Numbered from the stretch's first letter, positions 9,893 to 18,491 are shown. The stretch is 64,000 bases of DNA from Methanoregula sp. (GCA_030651815.1 JAUSBW010000022.1:1-64000), one strand, 5' to 3'. A program made the numbers and translations. Notes: a model not told the origin generated them from the letters alone.

Positions 9893-10637
9893 GGTGTACC
9901 TGGTGGGTTCAGGCCCCGGTAGCGAAGGACTGCTGACGCAGCGGGCCCGGAATATGATCGATGCTGCGGATGTCATTTTATTTGATCAGCTTCCCGGCGA
10001 GGAGATCCTGGCGTCCCTGCCCGCCCGTGCCGAGAAGATTGACTGCGGGAAATATGGCGGAAAGCACACGTTAGAACAGGACGAGATCGAAGCCCTTGTT
10101 GTTGACCGGGCACAGAAGGGAAAGACCGTGATCCGGTTAAAAGGTGGCGATCCCTTTATGTTTGGCCGTGGCGGCGAGGAATTAGAGTCCGTCCGCATGG
10201 CAGGTATTGATGTAGAGATGGTGCCGGGGATCTCCAGTGCTCTGGCAGTTCCTGCTTCCGTGGGAATTCCGCTCACGCACCGGAAGTACGCCTCACAGGT
10301 CACGATCCTGACCGGCAACGAAGACCCGACCAAGCCCGAGCCAGCCCTTGACTGGAAACTCCTTGCGCAAAGCAGGGGCACCATTGTGATCCTGATGGGG
10401 GTTGCAAATCTTGAAAAGATTGCTGAAGTGCTTATAAGAAACAAAAAAAACCCGGACACCCCGGTTGCGATCATCGAACGCGGCCTGCGCAAAGACCGGC
10501 GGGTGACTACCGGATCACTCGTCACGATTGCAGGTGCTGCCAAAAATGCGGGTGTGAAGCCTCCTGCAGTGATCGTAATCGGTGATGTGGTGAAGTTATA
10601 TAATCCGGAGCACCCGGATCTTATACCTGTGGAATAG
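9882..10637 (+). CDS. cobA: Uroporphyrinogen-III C-methyltransferase (SUMT)
   Basis: [41 protein letters not shown]. Confidence 0.95.
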   Translation: MKGKVYLVGSGPGSEGLLTQRARNMIDAADVILFDQLPGEEILASLPARAEKIDCGKYGGKHTLEQDEIEALVVDRAQKGKTVIRLKGGDPFMFGRGGEELESVRMAGIDVEMVPGISSALAVPASVGIPLTHRKYASQVTILTGNEDPTKPEPALDWKLLAQSRGTIVILMGVANLEKIAEVLIRNKKNPDTPVAIIERGLRKDRRVTTGSLVTIAGAAKNAGVKPPAVIVIGDVVKLYNPEHPDLIPVE

Positions 10638-10646
10638 TGTTCACCA

Positions 10647-11090
10647 ATGATTGAAATTGTCAATAAATTCGAAAAACTGATCTATGCTGTCCTCATGGCA
10701 TTGCTGATGTTCGTGCTTCTTGCGGCGATTGGTGATCTTGTCTGGCTCTTATTCCAGTCCCTGATAGTAACCACGCCGGTATTGCTGGAAGCCCATGAAC
10801 TCGTCACGGTGCTGGGAGCTTTCCTGCTGGTGCTGATCGGTATCGAACTGTTAGATACCATCAAGGCATACTTCATAGAGAACACCATCCACGTAGAGAT
10901 CGTTATTCTGCTTGCCCTCATTGCGATTGCGAGGAAAGTGATTCTTCTGGATCCCACCGGAATGAATGGCTTTGAGTTCGGGTTTGAACTGATGGGAATC
11001 GGGGTTATTGTTATCGGTCTGGGTGCGTGTTATTACCTGATCAAGAAAGCCGGTATCACCATTGGGCCGGGTGTACAGAAACCGGAATAA
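10647..11090 (+). CDS. PsiE-like membrane protein
   Basis: Four hydrophobic segments; AHELVTVLGAFLLVLIGIELLDTIKAY...HVEIVILLALIAIARKVI. Confidence 0.75.
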   Translation: MIEIVNKFEKLIYAVLMALLMFVLLAAIGDLVWLLFQSLIVTTPVLLEAHELVTVLGAFLLVLIGIELLDTIKAYFIENTIHVEIVILLALIAIARKVILLDPTGMNGFEFGFELMGIGVIVIGLGACYYLIKKAGITIGPGVQKPE

Positions 11091-11123
11091 TTTTTTTCAT
11101 ATTCATTCTGGATCGAGACCCGG

Positions 11124-11411
11124 TTATTTTCCAGCCGCCTCCACTATCTTAATTTCTTGTTCCGTCAGCTCATACAACTCGTACACCAGCGCATCAATCG
11201 CCGCATCCGCCGCCTCAACCTGCCGGGACAGCAGCGTCTTCTCGTGCTCTAACTTAGCGTTCTGCAACCGCTTGTTCAAATCCAGCATCTGCGTGACGAG
11301 CGCGACCATGCGATCGTAGCGCGCTTTGTCACCCGGATCGGCGAAGTTGATGGTGCGGATGGGCGCAGATGGAGATGTAATTGTCGTGGGAAAAGAGGAG
11401 AGTACATTCAT
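11124..11411 (-). CDS. Orphan RM C-terminal tail ORF (copy A)
   Basis: TINFADPGDKARYDRMVALVTQMLDLNKRLQNAKLEHEKTLLSRQVEAADAAIDALVYELYELTEQEIKIVEAAGK; homologous to the end of the 18492-21497 ORF. Start overlaps the preceding stop (ATGA, 11408-11411). Confidence 0.8.
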   Translation of the reverse strand: MNVLSSFPTTITSPSAPIRTINFADPGDKARYDRMVALVTQMLDLNKRLQNAKLEHEKTLLSRQVEAADAAIDALVYELYELTEQEIKIVEAAGK

Positions 11412-11617
11412 GGAGCGGGTATTTTCTGTCTGCGTTCCATGATACGTTTGAGAATTTTATCGGGATCTTTGTCGAGGTATTTTTTCCGGTCTTTTGTCCA
11501 GTCCCCGCTTCCCGGTTCATAGATCTGGTGGAACCGGATTGCATCGTCCGGGCCAAGCTTTTCAACCAGTACGTCAAGCCCCTCCTGCTGGATCTGGTGT
11601 AATGTTCTGGCACTCAT
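11408..11617 (-). CDS. Small PIN-associated protein (putative antitoxin)
   Basis: MSARTLHQIQQEGLDVLVEKLGPDDAIRFHQIYEPGSGDWTKDR...; ATGA overlap with the PIN 3' end. Confidence 0.5.
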   Translation of the reverse strand: MSARTLHQIQQEGLDVLVEKLGPDDAIRFHQIYEPGSGDWTKDRKKYLDKDPDKILKRIMERRQKIPAP

Positions 11618-12169
11618 CTGTTTCCCTCCTTTAACCACGTAACCGGGTTTTCTATATGTATCTGTATGTTCTGGTGCAACTTAAAAAAGGTTATCAGATC
11701 ATCATCAGTAGTAAGGAACACAGCGTCGGCTCGTTCGGCACAGGCAATGTAGAGCGAGTCCATCGCATCTCCGCCCATCGCAATTAACACGTGCATCCGT
11801 GAGATTATGCCTTCGTCAACGAGTATGTGTTCTTAGGAGTTACGCAGATCAACCATTTTGATAACTGATTTAGGTATACTTTACAAAAATATTGCGATTT
11901 GACATTACCAAATCTTTATAAGCTGACGCATTTTGCGTAACTCCTAGTTCTTTTGCTACTGATGCAATCTTCTCCACCCGTAACCTTTTCCTTATGTCTG
12001 GAATTTTTTCGAGTTCTTCAGTTATCACTTCGCTGGTAACCAAGGTAAATTCCTTTGTAGCACAGCGACGGATGATTTCCTGAACTGCGGTCACCTCCAG
12101 ACGGATTCGTCCCATCATCTGATCGTCAAACGGCCTGCACAAACAACAGACATCCATGTAGATTTTCAT
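11614..12169 (-). pseudogene. PIN-domain toxin interrupted by a MITE-like insertion
   Basis: N-part MKIYMDVCCLCRPFDDQ..RIRLEVTAVQEIIRRC..; C-part ..GGDAMDSLYIACAERADAVFLTTDD..ENPVTWLKEGNR*. Removing 11834-11951 (element plus one TSD) restores one frame: ASVAKEHILVDEGIISRMHVLIAMGGDAMDSLYIACAERADAV. Confidence 0.9.
11834..11946. mobile_element. MITE-like element, 113 bp
   Basis: Perfect 13-bp TIRs TAGGAGTTACGCA (11834-11846) / TGCGTAACTCCTA (11934-11946), flanked by 5-bp direct repeats GTTCT (11829-11833, 11947-11951). Confidence 0.9.
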
Positions 12170-12411
12170 TTCCCGACACCTTCAACAATCGCAATCTCCT
12201 CCTTAGTCAACCCGTAGAGCTCGTACACCAGCGTATCGATCACCTTATCCGTCACCTCAACCTGCCGGGACAGCAGCGTCTTCTCGTGATCGAGTGTGGC
12301 GTCCTGCAACCGCTTGTTCAAATCCAGCATCTGGGTGACGAGCGCAACCATGCGATCGTGGCGGGCTTTGTCTGCCGGAACGGCGATGGTGCGGATTTCA
12401 GATTTGTTCAA
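12166..12411 (-). CDS. Orphan RM C-terminal tail ORF (copy B)
   Basis: TIAVPADKARHDRMVALVTQMLDLNKRLQDATLDHEKTLLSRQVEVTDKVIDTLVYELYGLTKEEIAIVEGVGK*; start overlaps the HicA 3' end; stop overlaps the PIN ATG (ATGA). Confidence 0.8.
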   Translation of the reverse strand: MNKSEIRTIAVPADKARHDRMVALVTQMLDLNKRLQDATLDHEKTLLSRQVEVTDKVIDTLVYELYGLTKEEIAIVEGVGK

Positions 12412-12634
12412 AGGCGTGTATAAAATCCTCGCGGGAAATTTTTACCTGCGTGCAGATGATCCGGAGTGTTGATCCCTTGAGCCTCTCATGGTTTGGCATG
12501 GTCAGTGGGGTTTTTGTTCCGTCAGGGTTCTCTCTTTGCATCGAAATATGATTACCGATTCTGACGATGTGGAACCCGAGATTCTCAAACGTCCGAATAA
12601 CCTTTGGCTGGGGAACGTCCTGGGGAAATTTCAT
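12398..12634 (-). CDS. hicA: HicA-family toxin
   Basis: VIRTFENLGFHIVRIGNHISMQRENPDGTKTPLTMPNHERLKGSTLRIICTQVKISREDFI. Confidence 0.88.
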   Translation of the reverse strand: MKFPQDVPQPKVIRTFENLGFHIVRIGNHISMQRENPDGTKTPLTMPNHERLKGSTLRIICTQVKISREDFIHAFEQI

Positions 12635-12853
12635 TTATACGGTAACCTCGGCAACAAAGGTCTCGATAAGATCGCTGTGCTCGTACGCATCATCGCCAAA
12701 TGATTCGATATGGAACTGTATTGCGGATTTCACATCGGCGAGTGCCTCTTCATAGGTATTTCCCTCTCCGATTACTACACCTTTCATGCCGAGCGGGTAC
12801 GCGATGTAACCGTCAGGATGCTTTTCTACGATTATTTTCAAGGGTTTTGGCAT
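12635..12853 (-). CDS. hicB: HicB-family antitoxin
   Basis: KIIVEKHPDGYIAYPLGMKGVVIGEGNTYEEALADVKSAIQFHIESFG; directly upstream of hicA. Confidence 0.88.
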   Translation of the reverse strand: MPKPLKIIVEKHPDGYIAYPLGMKGVVIGEGNTYEEALADVKSAIQFHIESFGDDAYEHSDLIETFVAEVTV

Positions 12854-12938
12854 AGGTGATCGCCCCTCTTTTGGGGTACTGTTGTACTCGTACTATCCTT
12901 TCTCATGTGATTAATGTTCGTGCACCGTTGGGTGATTT

Positions 12939-13165
12939 TCCTCAACAATTGCAATCTCCTCCCACGTCAATCCATACAACTCGTACACCAGCATATCTAT
13001 CGCCGCATCCGCCGCCTCAACCTACCGGGACAGCAGCGTCTTCTCATGATCGAGTTTGGCGTGCTGCAATTTTTTGTTTAACTCCAGCATCTGCGTGACG
13101 AGCACAACCATGCGATCGTAGCGGGTTTTGTCTGCCGGGTCGGTGAAGTTGATGGTGCTGGGTGG
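12939..13165 (-). pseudogene. RM C-terminal tail remnant (copy C) with nonsense codon
   Basis: TINFTDPADKTRYDRMVVLVTQMLELNKKLQHAKLDHEKTLLSR*VEAADAAIDMLVYELYGLTWEEIAIVEE; CAG to TAG in the RQVEA motif. Confidence 0.8.
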
Positions 13166-13203
13166 ATGAGAGATCAACGGTTGCAGGAAAAAAGGATATT
13201 CAA

Positions 13204-13446
13204 CTAACATGGCATCGCAGAGCCGGAAACGTATCTTCGTACATTTACTTGTGCCCCGCACTTTGCCATGCGTTCTGCTATCGTAAGAATTTCGTGGGCG
13301 ATATGTTCGTCTACGTAATCCTCACCACAATTTGTGCAGACCTGAGCAGGGACATCTTTTACGACAAGGGTCATTCCGTCACGATCAAAGGTGACGGTTG
13401 TTGTGCCCTCCTTGGTATTTCCGTGTTTGCAGATGACGCACTTCAT
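13204..13446 (-). CDS. YgiT/MqsA-type zinc-finger protein
   Basis: MKCVICKHGNTKEGTTTVTFDRDGMTLVVKDVPAQVCTNCGEDYVDEHIAHEILTIAERM. Confidence 0.75.
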   Translation of the reverse strand: MKCVICKHGNTKEGTTTVTFDRDGMTLVVKDVPAQVCTNCGEDYVDEHIAHEILTIAERMAKCGAQVNVRRYVSGSAMPC

Positions 13447-13459
13447 TTTTTCACAAAAA

Positions 13460-13705
13460 TTATCCATTAAGTGACACTTCACCTGCGGGAAGAGGACGCA
13501 TGCACAGTTTTTTCTGGTGAGCGCTCTGCATAACCCCATCAATTTTACGGGAAACTTCGGCAGTGTAATATGCTTCTCCGCACTGCTCGCAGACGTATGC
13601 CAGTACATCTTTGATCACGATGACTTCACCGGCGGCATGCACCAGAAACTCAGTATTTCCTTTACGGAGTTTTCCTTTACTGAAGCTGCAACGATCTGGA
13701 ATCAT
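13460..13705 (-). CDS. YgiT-type zinc-finger protein, first CxxC altered to CSFS
   Basis: MIPDRCSFSKGKLRKGNTEFLVHAAGEVIVIKDVLAYVCEQCGEAYYTAEVSRKID. Confidence 0.72.
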   Translation of the reverse strand: MIPDRCSFSKGKLRKGNTEFLVHAAGEVIVIKDVLAYVCEQCGEAYYTAEVSRKIDGVMQSAHQKKLCMRPLPAGEVSLNG

Positions 13706-13719
13706 GGCTCATCTCGCCT

Positions 13720-14115
13720 TTATTTTGCCTCGTTGAATTGTTGTTCAACCCATGAAAAAACAGTTTCCGCGCCTTTTAAGGCTTTTTGGTATTCCCGCTC
13801 TTTCACCGGTTCATAGGATCCTGGATACCGGGTTGATACTGCATAGTGGGTGAGTGAAATGGCTGTTTTCACATCCTCCGGCACGCTAACGTCATGCTTT
13901 TCGATTGCTTCTATGAGATGGGCGAGCGAATGTGTTTGGGGAGGGACGATTCCCTTAATAATCAACAGACCTTTGAGAGCTTTTTCTGCTGCCTGTTCGC
14001 AGTCAAAGCAGAGGTCTTCGTACATGATGTCAGGAGCGCTCTTTCCCTGCCGGGCACGAGCGATATTACTTCGTGCCCGGATAAGCCATGTATCAGCAAG
14101 GGACCGGTTTTTCAT
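13720..14115 (-). CDS. HEPN-domain toxin
   Basis: DLCFDCEQAAEKALKGLLIIKGIVPPQTHSLAHLIEAI; paired with MNT. Confidence 0.88.
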   Translation of the reverse strand: MKNRSLADTWLIRARSNIARARQGKSAPDIMYEDLCFDCEQAAEKALKGLLIIKGIVPPQTHSLAHLIEAIEKHDVSVPEDVKTAISLTHYAVSTRYPGSYEPVKEREYQKALKGAETVFSWVEQQFNEAK

Positions 14116-14437
14116 AGATGATCCTGCCCTGATGAGCGATGTCGTGGTATATCATGAAGGGGTTGTCCCTGAGTTCAGCAAACGTTTCAGGAGTTTCGAC
14201 AATAACATCGACCGGCACGCCAACCCCGTACAGGTCACAATAGAGTTTCATTGCGAGTTCCCGACGATGCTTAACCCCCCGCTTGATGACGCAGATATCA
14301 TAGTCACTCTCATGTGTCTGCGTGCCTTTTGATCGTGAGCCAAAGAGAATAATGCGATCGGGATCAGCGGATCGTGCGATAATATCAACGATTTTTTTGA
14401 GTGCCGCTGTATTTACCCGCGATGTTTTCCCTTTCAT
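14093..14437 (-). CDS. MNT-type nucleotidyltransferase antitoxin
   Basis: RIILFGSRSKGTQTHESDYDICVI; overlaps the HEPN start. Confidence 0.9.
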   Translation of the reverse strand: MKGKTSRVNTAALKKIVDIIARSADPDRIILFGSRSKGTQTHESDYDICVIKRGVKHRRELAMKLYCDLYGVGVPVDVIVETPETFAELRDNPFMIYHDIAHQGRIIYEKPVPC

Positions 14438-14518
14438 ACTAATCCCTATCCGTCATACACCCAAAGGTGCATATCTTTTTGTTCTGCTGGTGATTGTGTT
14501 TTGTTCAGAAGAGGATAA

Positions 14519-14757
14519 TCATTTCCCTGTTCCTTCAACAATCGCAATCTCTTCCCCCATCAGCCCATACAACTCGTACACCAGCGTATCGATCACCTTA
14601 TCCGCCACCTCAACCTGCCGTGACAGCAGCGTCTTCTCGTGCTCTAACTTTGCGTCCTGCAACCGCTTGTTCAAATCCCGCATCTGCGTGACGAGCGCGA
14701 CCATGCGATCGTGGTGGGCGATATCGGCGGGGTTTGATGGGTTGATGGTATGGATGT
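14519..14757 (-). CDS. Orphan RM C-terminal tail (copy D)
   Basis: IHTINPSNPADIAHHDRMVALVTQMRDLNKRLQDAKLEHEKTLLSRQVEVADKVIDTLVYELYGLMGEEIAIVEGTGK*. Confidence 0.8.
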
Positions 14758-14846
14758 CCCCATTATGTCCACTTTGCGGGGACGTGCAGAGGAGAGAGAT
14801 ATTGGGAGGGGCCAGAACTTCTGGTTATTGAACTTAAATCACCATG

Positions 14847-15917
14847 TTACATGTCAGTAGGATTATCCGGCTCATCGTCCCGGTACGTTTTTTCCGGCAG
14901 TTTTGTCTCTTTTAGCATCCGGTCAAAATCGCTTTCAAAAAGCCGGTCCTGGACAATACGGTATTTTTCAAATTCAGTCTCCGCATACTCTTTTGCCATC
15001 TCTGCCGTTACTTTCCCGCCATCTTCAAGCAGTTTCCGGTCATCGAACACGAGGAACCGGTCAAGACGTTTTGCCCAGTCTTCCATGGTCATGGGTATCT
15101 GTCGTCGGGCGCGATCTTCAGCCAGATCAAGCCAGGCATTGACAACCCTGCCAAGTGATTCAAGCTCTTGCGAAGTCAGGTAATTTTTTGCTACCAATAC
15201 ATCGGTCTTTAAAATTTTTCCGTCGGGACTGTTCTCCCACGTGTTCAGTCCCATGTGATCGTTTCTGCTGTCGGCACGCTTTATTATCAGTTCGGCTGCG
15301 GTATGACCGTGAATTGCGAAATGCAATTTGTTCTGGACTTTAGCAAAAAAATCGCGGGTTGTGGGGGCATTCCTGTTGTAATCAATGCTTATGGCATATA
15401 TGTCGGTGATCTTCTGGTAGAACCGTCTCTCGCTGAGGCGGATCTCCCGTATCTCTGCAAGTAAGCGCTCAAAGTAATCTTTTCCAAGGAACGTACCGTT
15501 TTCCATCCTTTTTTTATCAAGTACGTATCCCTTGACGGCGAATTCCCGCAATACCCGGGTTGCCCACTGGCGAAACTGGGTGGCTCTCTTTGAATTGATG
15601 CGGTATCCAACCGAGATTATCGCATCAAGACTGTAGTATTCAAGATTCCGTGAAACGTCACGGTTTCCTTCAGTACGAACTATTAGAACTTTTCTAATAG
15701 TTGCTTCGCGGGTTAGTTCACCGCTCTCAAAAATTTTTTTCAGGTGAAAATTTATTGTCGGAATGCTCACGTCAAAGAGCGTTGCCAACATCTTCTGGCT
15801 GAGCCAGATCGTTTCATCCTCGTACCGGACTTCGATTGATTCTTCACCGGCGGTTGAAGTAAATATCAGGAATTCTGCTGTGCTGTTTCTTATCAGATTC
15901 TTTTCATGTCCGGTCAT
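14847..15917 (-). CDS. RhuM-family protein
   Basis: ESIEVRYEDETIWLSQKMLATLFDVSIPTINFHLKKIFESGEL...YYSLDAIISVGYRINSKRATQFRQWATRVLREFAVKGYVLDKKRMENG. Confidence 0.85.
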   Translation of the reverse strand: MTGHEKNLIRNSTAEFLIFTSTAGEESIEVRYEDETIWLSQKMLATLFDVSIPTINFHLKKIFESGELTREATIRKVLIVRTEGNRDVSRNLEYYSLDAIISVGYRINSKRATQFRQWATRVLREFAVKGYVLDKKRMENGTFLGKDYFERLLAEIREIRLSERRFYQKITDIYAISIDYNRNAPTTRDFFAKVQNKLHFAIHGHTAAELIIKRADSRNDHMGLNTWENSPDGKILKTDVLVAKNYLTSQELESLGRVVNAWLDLAEDRARRQIPMTMEDWAKRLDRFLVFDDRKLLEDGGKVTAEMAKEYAETEFEKYRIVQDRLFESDFDRMLKETKLPEKTYRDDEPDNPTDM

Positions 15918-16021
15918 TTCACATTTCCTTCAACAATCGCAATCTCCTCTGCCGTCAGCCCGTACAACTCGTACACCCGTTTATCGATCGCCGCATCCGC
16001 CGCATCGAACCTGAACTTCAT
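15914..16021 (-). CDS. Truncated RM tail mini-ORF (copy E)
   Basis: MKFRFDAADAAIDKRVYELYGLTAEEIAIVEGNVK*; stop overlaps the RhuM ATG (ATGA). Not in the ORF track. Confidence 0.7.
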   Translation of the reverse strand: MKFRFDAADAAIDKRVYELYGLTAEEIAIVEGNVK

Positions 16022-16027
16022 CACGAG

Positions 16028-17164
16028 TTACCCAGCCTCCGAAGTGTTGAGAGCAGTTTCTGACCATTCGATCAGTTTCTTCTTCAGTTCCTCTTTTGAG
16101 GGCAGGTAGAGTTGATACTGGGAAGCGTAGATGTTCGCATTCTCCGGCAGGGTAAGTTTAACGAGGGCATCGTTCTTTGTCTTGCAGAGGATCATGCCAA
16201 TGGTAGGGTTCTCATCGTCGAGTTTTACCTCGCGGTTGTAATAATTGACGTACATCTGCATCTGCCCGAGGTTCTCGTGCGTGAGTTTTCCGATCTTGAG
16301 GTCGATCAAGACATAGCACCGGAGGATGCGGTTGTAAAAGACGAGGTCCACATAGAAATGGTCGGCATCGAAGGTGAACCGTTTCTGCCGGGATTCGAAG
16401 AGAAATCCTTTGCCAAGTTCCAGGAGAAATATTTCCAGTTTGTCGATGATGGCGGATTCGAGATCGCTCTCGGAGTAGTGTAAATTCTCATCAAGCCCGA
16501 GGAATTCGAGAACATAGGGATCTTTGAGCACGTCCTGCGGATTTCCGATGATCTGTCCTTTATCTGCAAGGGCTTTTACTCCTTTTTTATCCCGGCTGAG
16601 TGCGAGTCGTTCATAGATTCCGGAGTTGAACTGCCGTTTGAGTTCGGAGAGCGACCACTGGTTTTGTTGGGATTCGATCTCGTAAAACCGGCGCTCATCC
16701 CGTTTGTCGATATTCATGAGGAAGAGGTAGTGCGACCAGCTGAGGGTGAAGGCAGGTGTGAATTGGGCAGACAGTGTTTGCCCAATTGGAGTTTCTGTCG
16801 GTGTTTTGGCCGGCAATTGCGCAGACAGTGTTTGCGCAATTTGCGGAGTTACGTCGTGGTATTCAAGATAAAACCGGCGTATATACTCAAGATTTCTTTT
16901 CGAAAACCCGCGTCCGAGCTCTTCGGTCAAGCGGTGTGAGAGTTCTTTCAATATTCGTTCACCATATCCCGCCCGACTGCTTCCCTTCTGCTCATACTCC
17001 ACGATCCGCCGGCCAATCTCGAAGTTGGTGACGACCTGCAGGGTGTTGACGTTCTGTGCAGCAGTCCGTCGTGCGCTTTGCACCAGATCCCGGATTTCTT
17101 TGATGAGGGGGAGGAGGGGTTCTCCGGGTGACGGACTTTTGGATTTTTCGGGTTTTTCTGGCAT
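16028..17164 (-). CDS. YhcG/DUF1016-family PDDEXK nuclease-domain protein
   Basis: FEIGRRIVEYEQKGSSRAGYGERILKELSHRLTEELGRGFSKRNLEYIRRFYLEY...FYVDLVFYNRILRCYVLIDLKIGKLTHENLGQMQMYVNYYNRE. Confidence 0.9.
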   Translation of the reverse strand: MPEKPEKSKSPSPGEPLLPLIKEIRDLVQSARRTAAQNVNTLQVVTNFEIGRRIVEYEQKGSSRAGYGERILKELSHRLTEELGRGFSKRNLEYIRRFYLEYHDVTPQIAQTLSAQLPAKTPTETPIGQTLSAQFTPAFTLSWSHYLFLMNIDKRDERRFYEIESQQNQWSLSELKRQFNSGIYERLALSRDKKGVKALADKGQIIGNPQDVLKDPYVLEFLGLDENLHYSESDLESAIIDKLEIFLLELGKGFLFESRQKRFTFDADHFYVDLVFYNRILRCYVLIDLKIGKLTHENLGQMQMYVNYYNREVKLDDENPTIGMILCKTKNDALVKLTLPENANIYASQYQLYLPSKEELKKKLIEWSETALNTSEAG

Positions 17165-17456
17165 TTTTTTATCTCCTCACTTGCGGTTTTTTTAATCTGC
17201 TAACGCAGTGCGACGTTATGATCTCCCGAGTGTTTATCCTGAACAGGTAATTGGTTTTGAATCCTGCATCAAGCCATAGGGAACATGCGGCGGGCATCTG
17301 GACTTACTACTGAGTTAGGGTTCTCTTCCTTTTTCTGGTTGTTGCTCTTGCTGGGGGAGACCTCCCGATGCTTTGAGTGAAACCGGTATTACACAGGGAG
17401 CGGTTGCGTATCTTTTGTTTTTTTAGAGGGCTACCTATGAGCATCATCGTGAGAAG

Positions 17457-18461
17457 TTAATTTACTTCACGACAGGGAATTAACCGAATCAGTTTATGGA
17501 TGGCATCTTCTGATAAGGTATTTTCCCGGGAAGTGATGTATCCACATAGCCGGTGAGGTGTGACAACATCGATATATTTGTCAATCCTTATGCCGGGCTG
17601 CTGGCCGTGCAGAGAGACTACCACACTTCGTATTTTTGGCGCATTTCCAAATAACCCGTAGCTGTCTTTCAGGTAATACCAGAGTGCATAGTTTGCACGT
17701 TGTACCTGGTGTGCCAGATCATCAGATTTTTTTCCGATGTCGGAAGTTTTCCAGTTTTTGGTTTCCAGTAAAATGATCCCTGTAGGCCCTATTACCAGGT
17801 GATCGATCTGGCTGGTTTTGATGTGTTCATTTCTTTTCTTCCAGTAAATGTATTTATTGAAGTGAAGGTTGACATCATTCAAAACATGGTATTCATCGGG
17901 TAACCGGGAGAGGACACTGATAACGTGCTCCTCTCCTTTTGCCCCGATCAGGAACGAGATATTTTCGGTTATGAATTTTTGATTGGAGATGACATTGTTG
18001 CATTCGTTTTTGATCACATACGGTTTGTTGGTGATGAGACTTGCCTTTCGGGATTGAACATTATGCAATTCTCTTGATATATGCGAGAGGGGACCGTGTA
18101 TCCTGTGTGATCTCAACGAACGTGCAATCCAATGTTGTACTTTGTATCCCAGAAATCTGATGACATTCTCAGTATTTTCGATCTTTGTTTTGATTTCGTT
18201 GATATTCCCGTCCACCTCTACGGTGCGAATGGCGATACTTTCCCGTAGTTGGCTGTCGAGCCGAACTTCATTATTGCCTAAGCTGAGAATCATCTCGTCC
18301 TGTTGTTGCTGAACGGTGATTTGAGTCTCGGCGAGGATTGCCTCGTAATTGCTATGAAAATGATCGATGTCTTCCAGGGTCGCCAGTTTTTTCCTGTTGA
18401 TGGGCTTAGTTCCGTTCAATAGATAGCGGGTGCTGCCGGAGATTCCGTGGATTTTTGCCAT
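17457..18461 (-). CDS. NERD-domain (nuclease-related) protein
   Basis: GAKGEEHVISVLSRLPDEYHVLNDVNL...SQIDHLVIGPTGIILLETKNWK. Confidence 0.82.
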   Translation of the reverse strand: MAKIHGISGSTRYLLNGTKPINRKKLATLEDIDHFHSNYEAILAETQITVQQQQDEMILSLGNNEVRLDSQLRESIAIRTVEVDGNINEIKTKIENTENVIRFLGYKVQHWIARSLRSHRIHGPLSHISRELHNVQSRKASLITNKPYVIKNECNNVISNQKFITENISFLIGAKGEEHVISVLSRLPDEYHVLNDVNLHFNKYIYWKKRNEHIKTSQIDHLVIGPTGIILLETKNWKTSDIGKKSDDLAHQVQRANYALWYYLKDSYGLFGNAPKIRSVVVSLHGQQPGIRIDKYIDVVTPHRLCGYITSRENTLSEDAIHKLIRLIPCREVN

Positions 18462-18491
18462 TGCATTTCCTTTCCTTTTTTCTGTGTCGTA

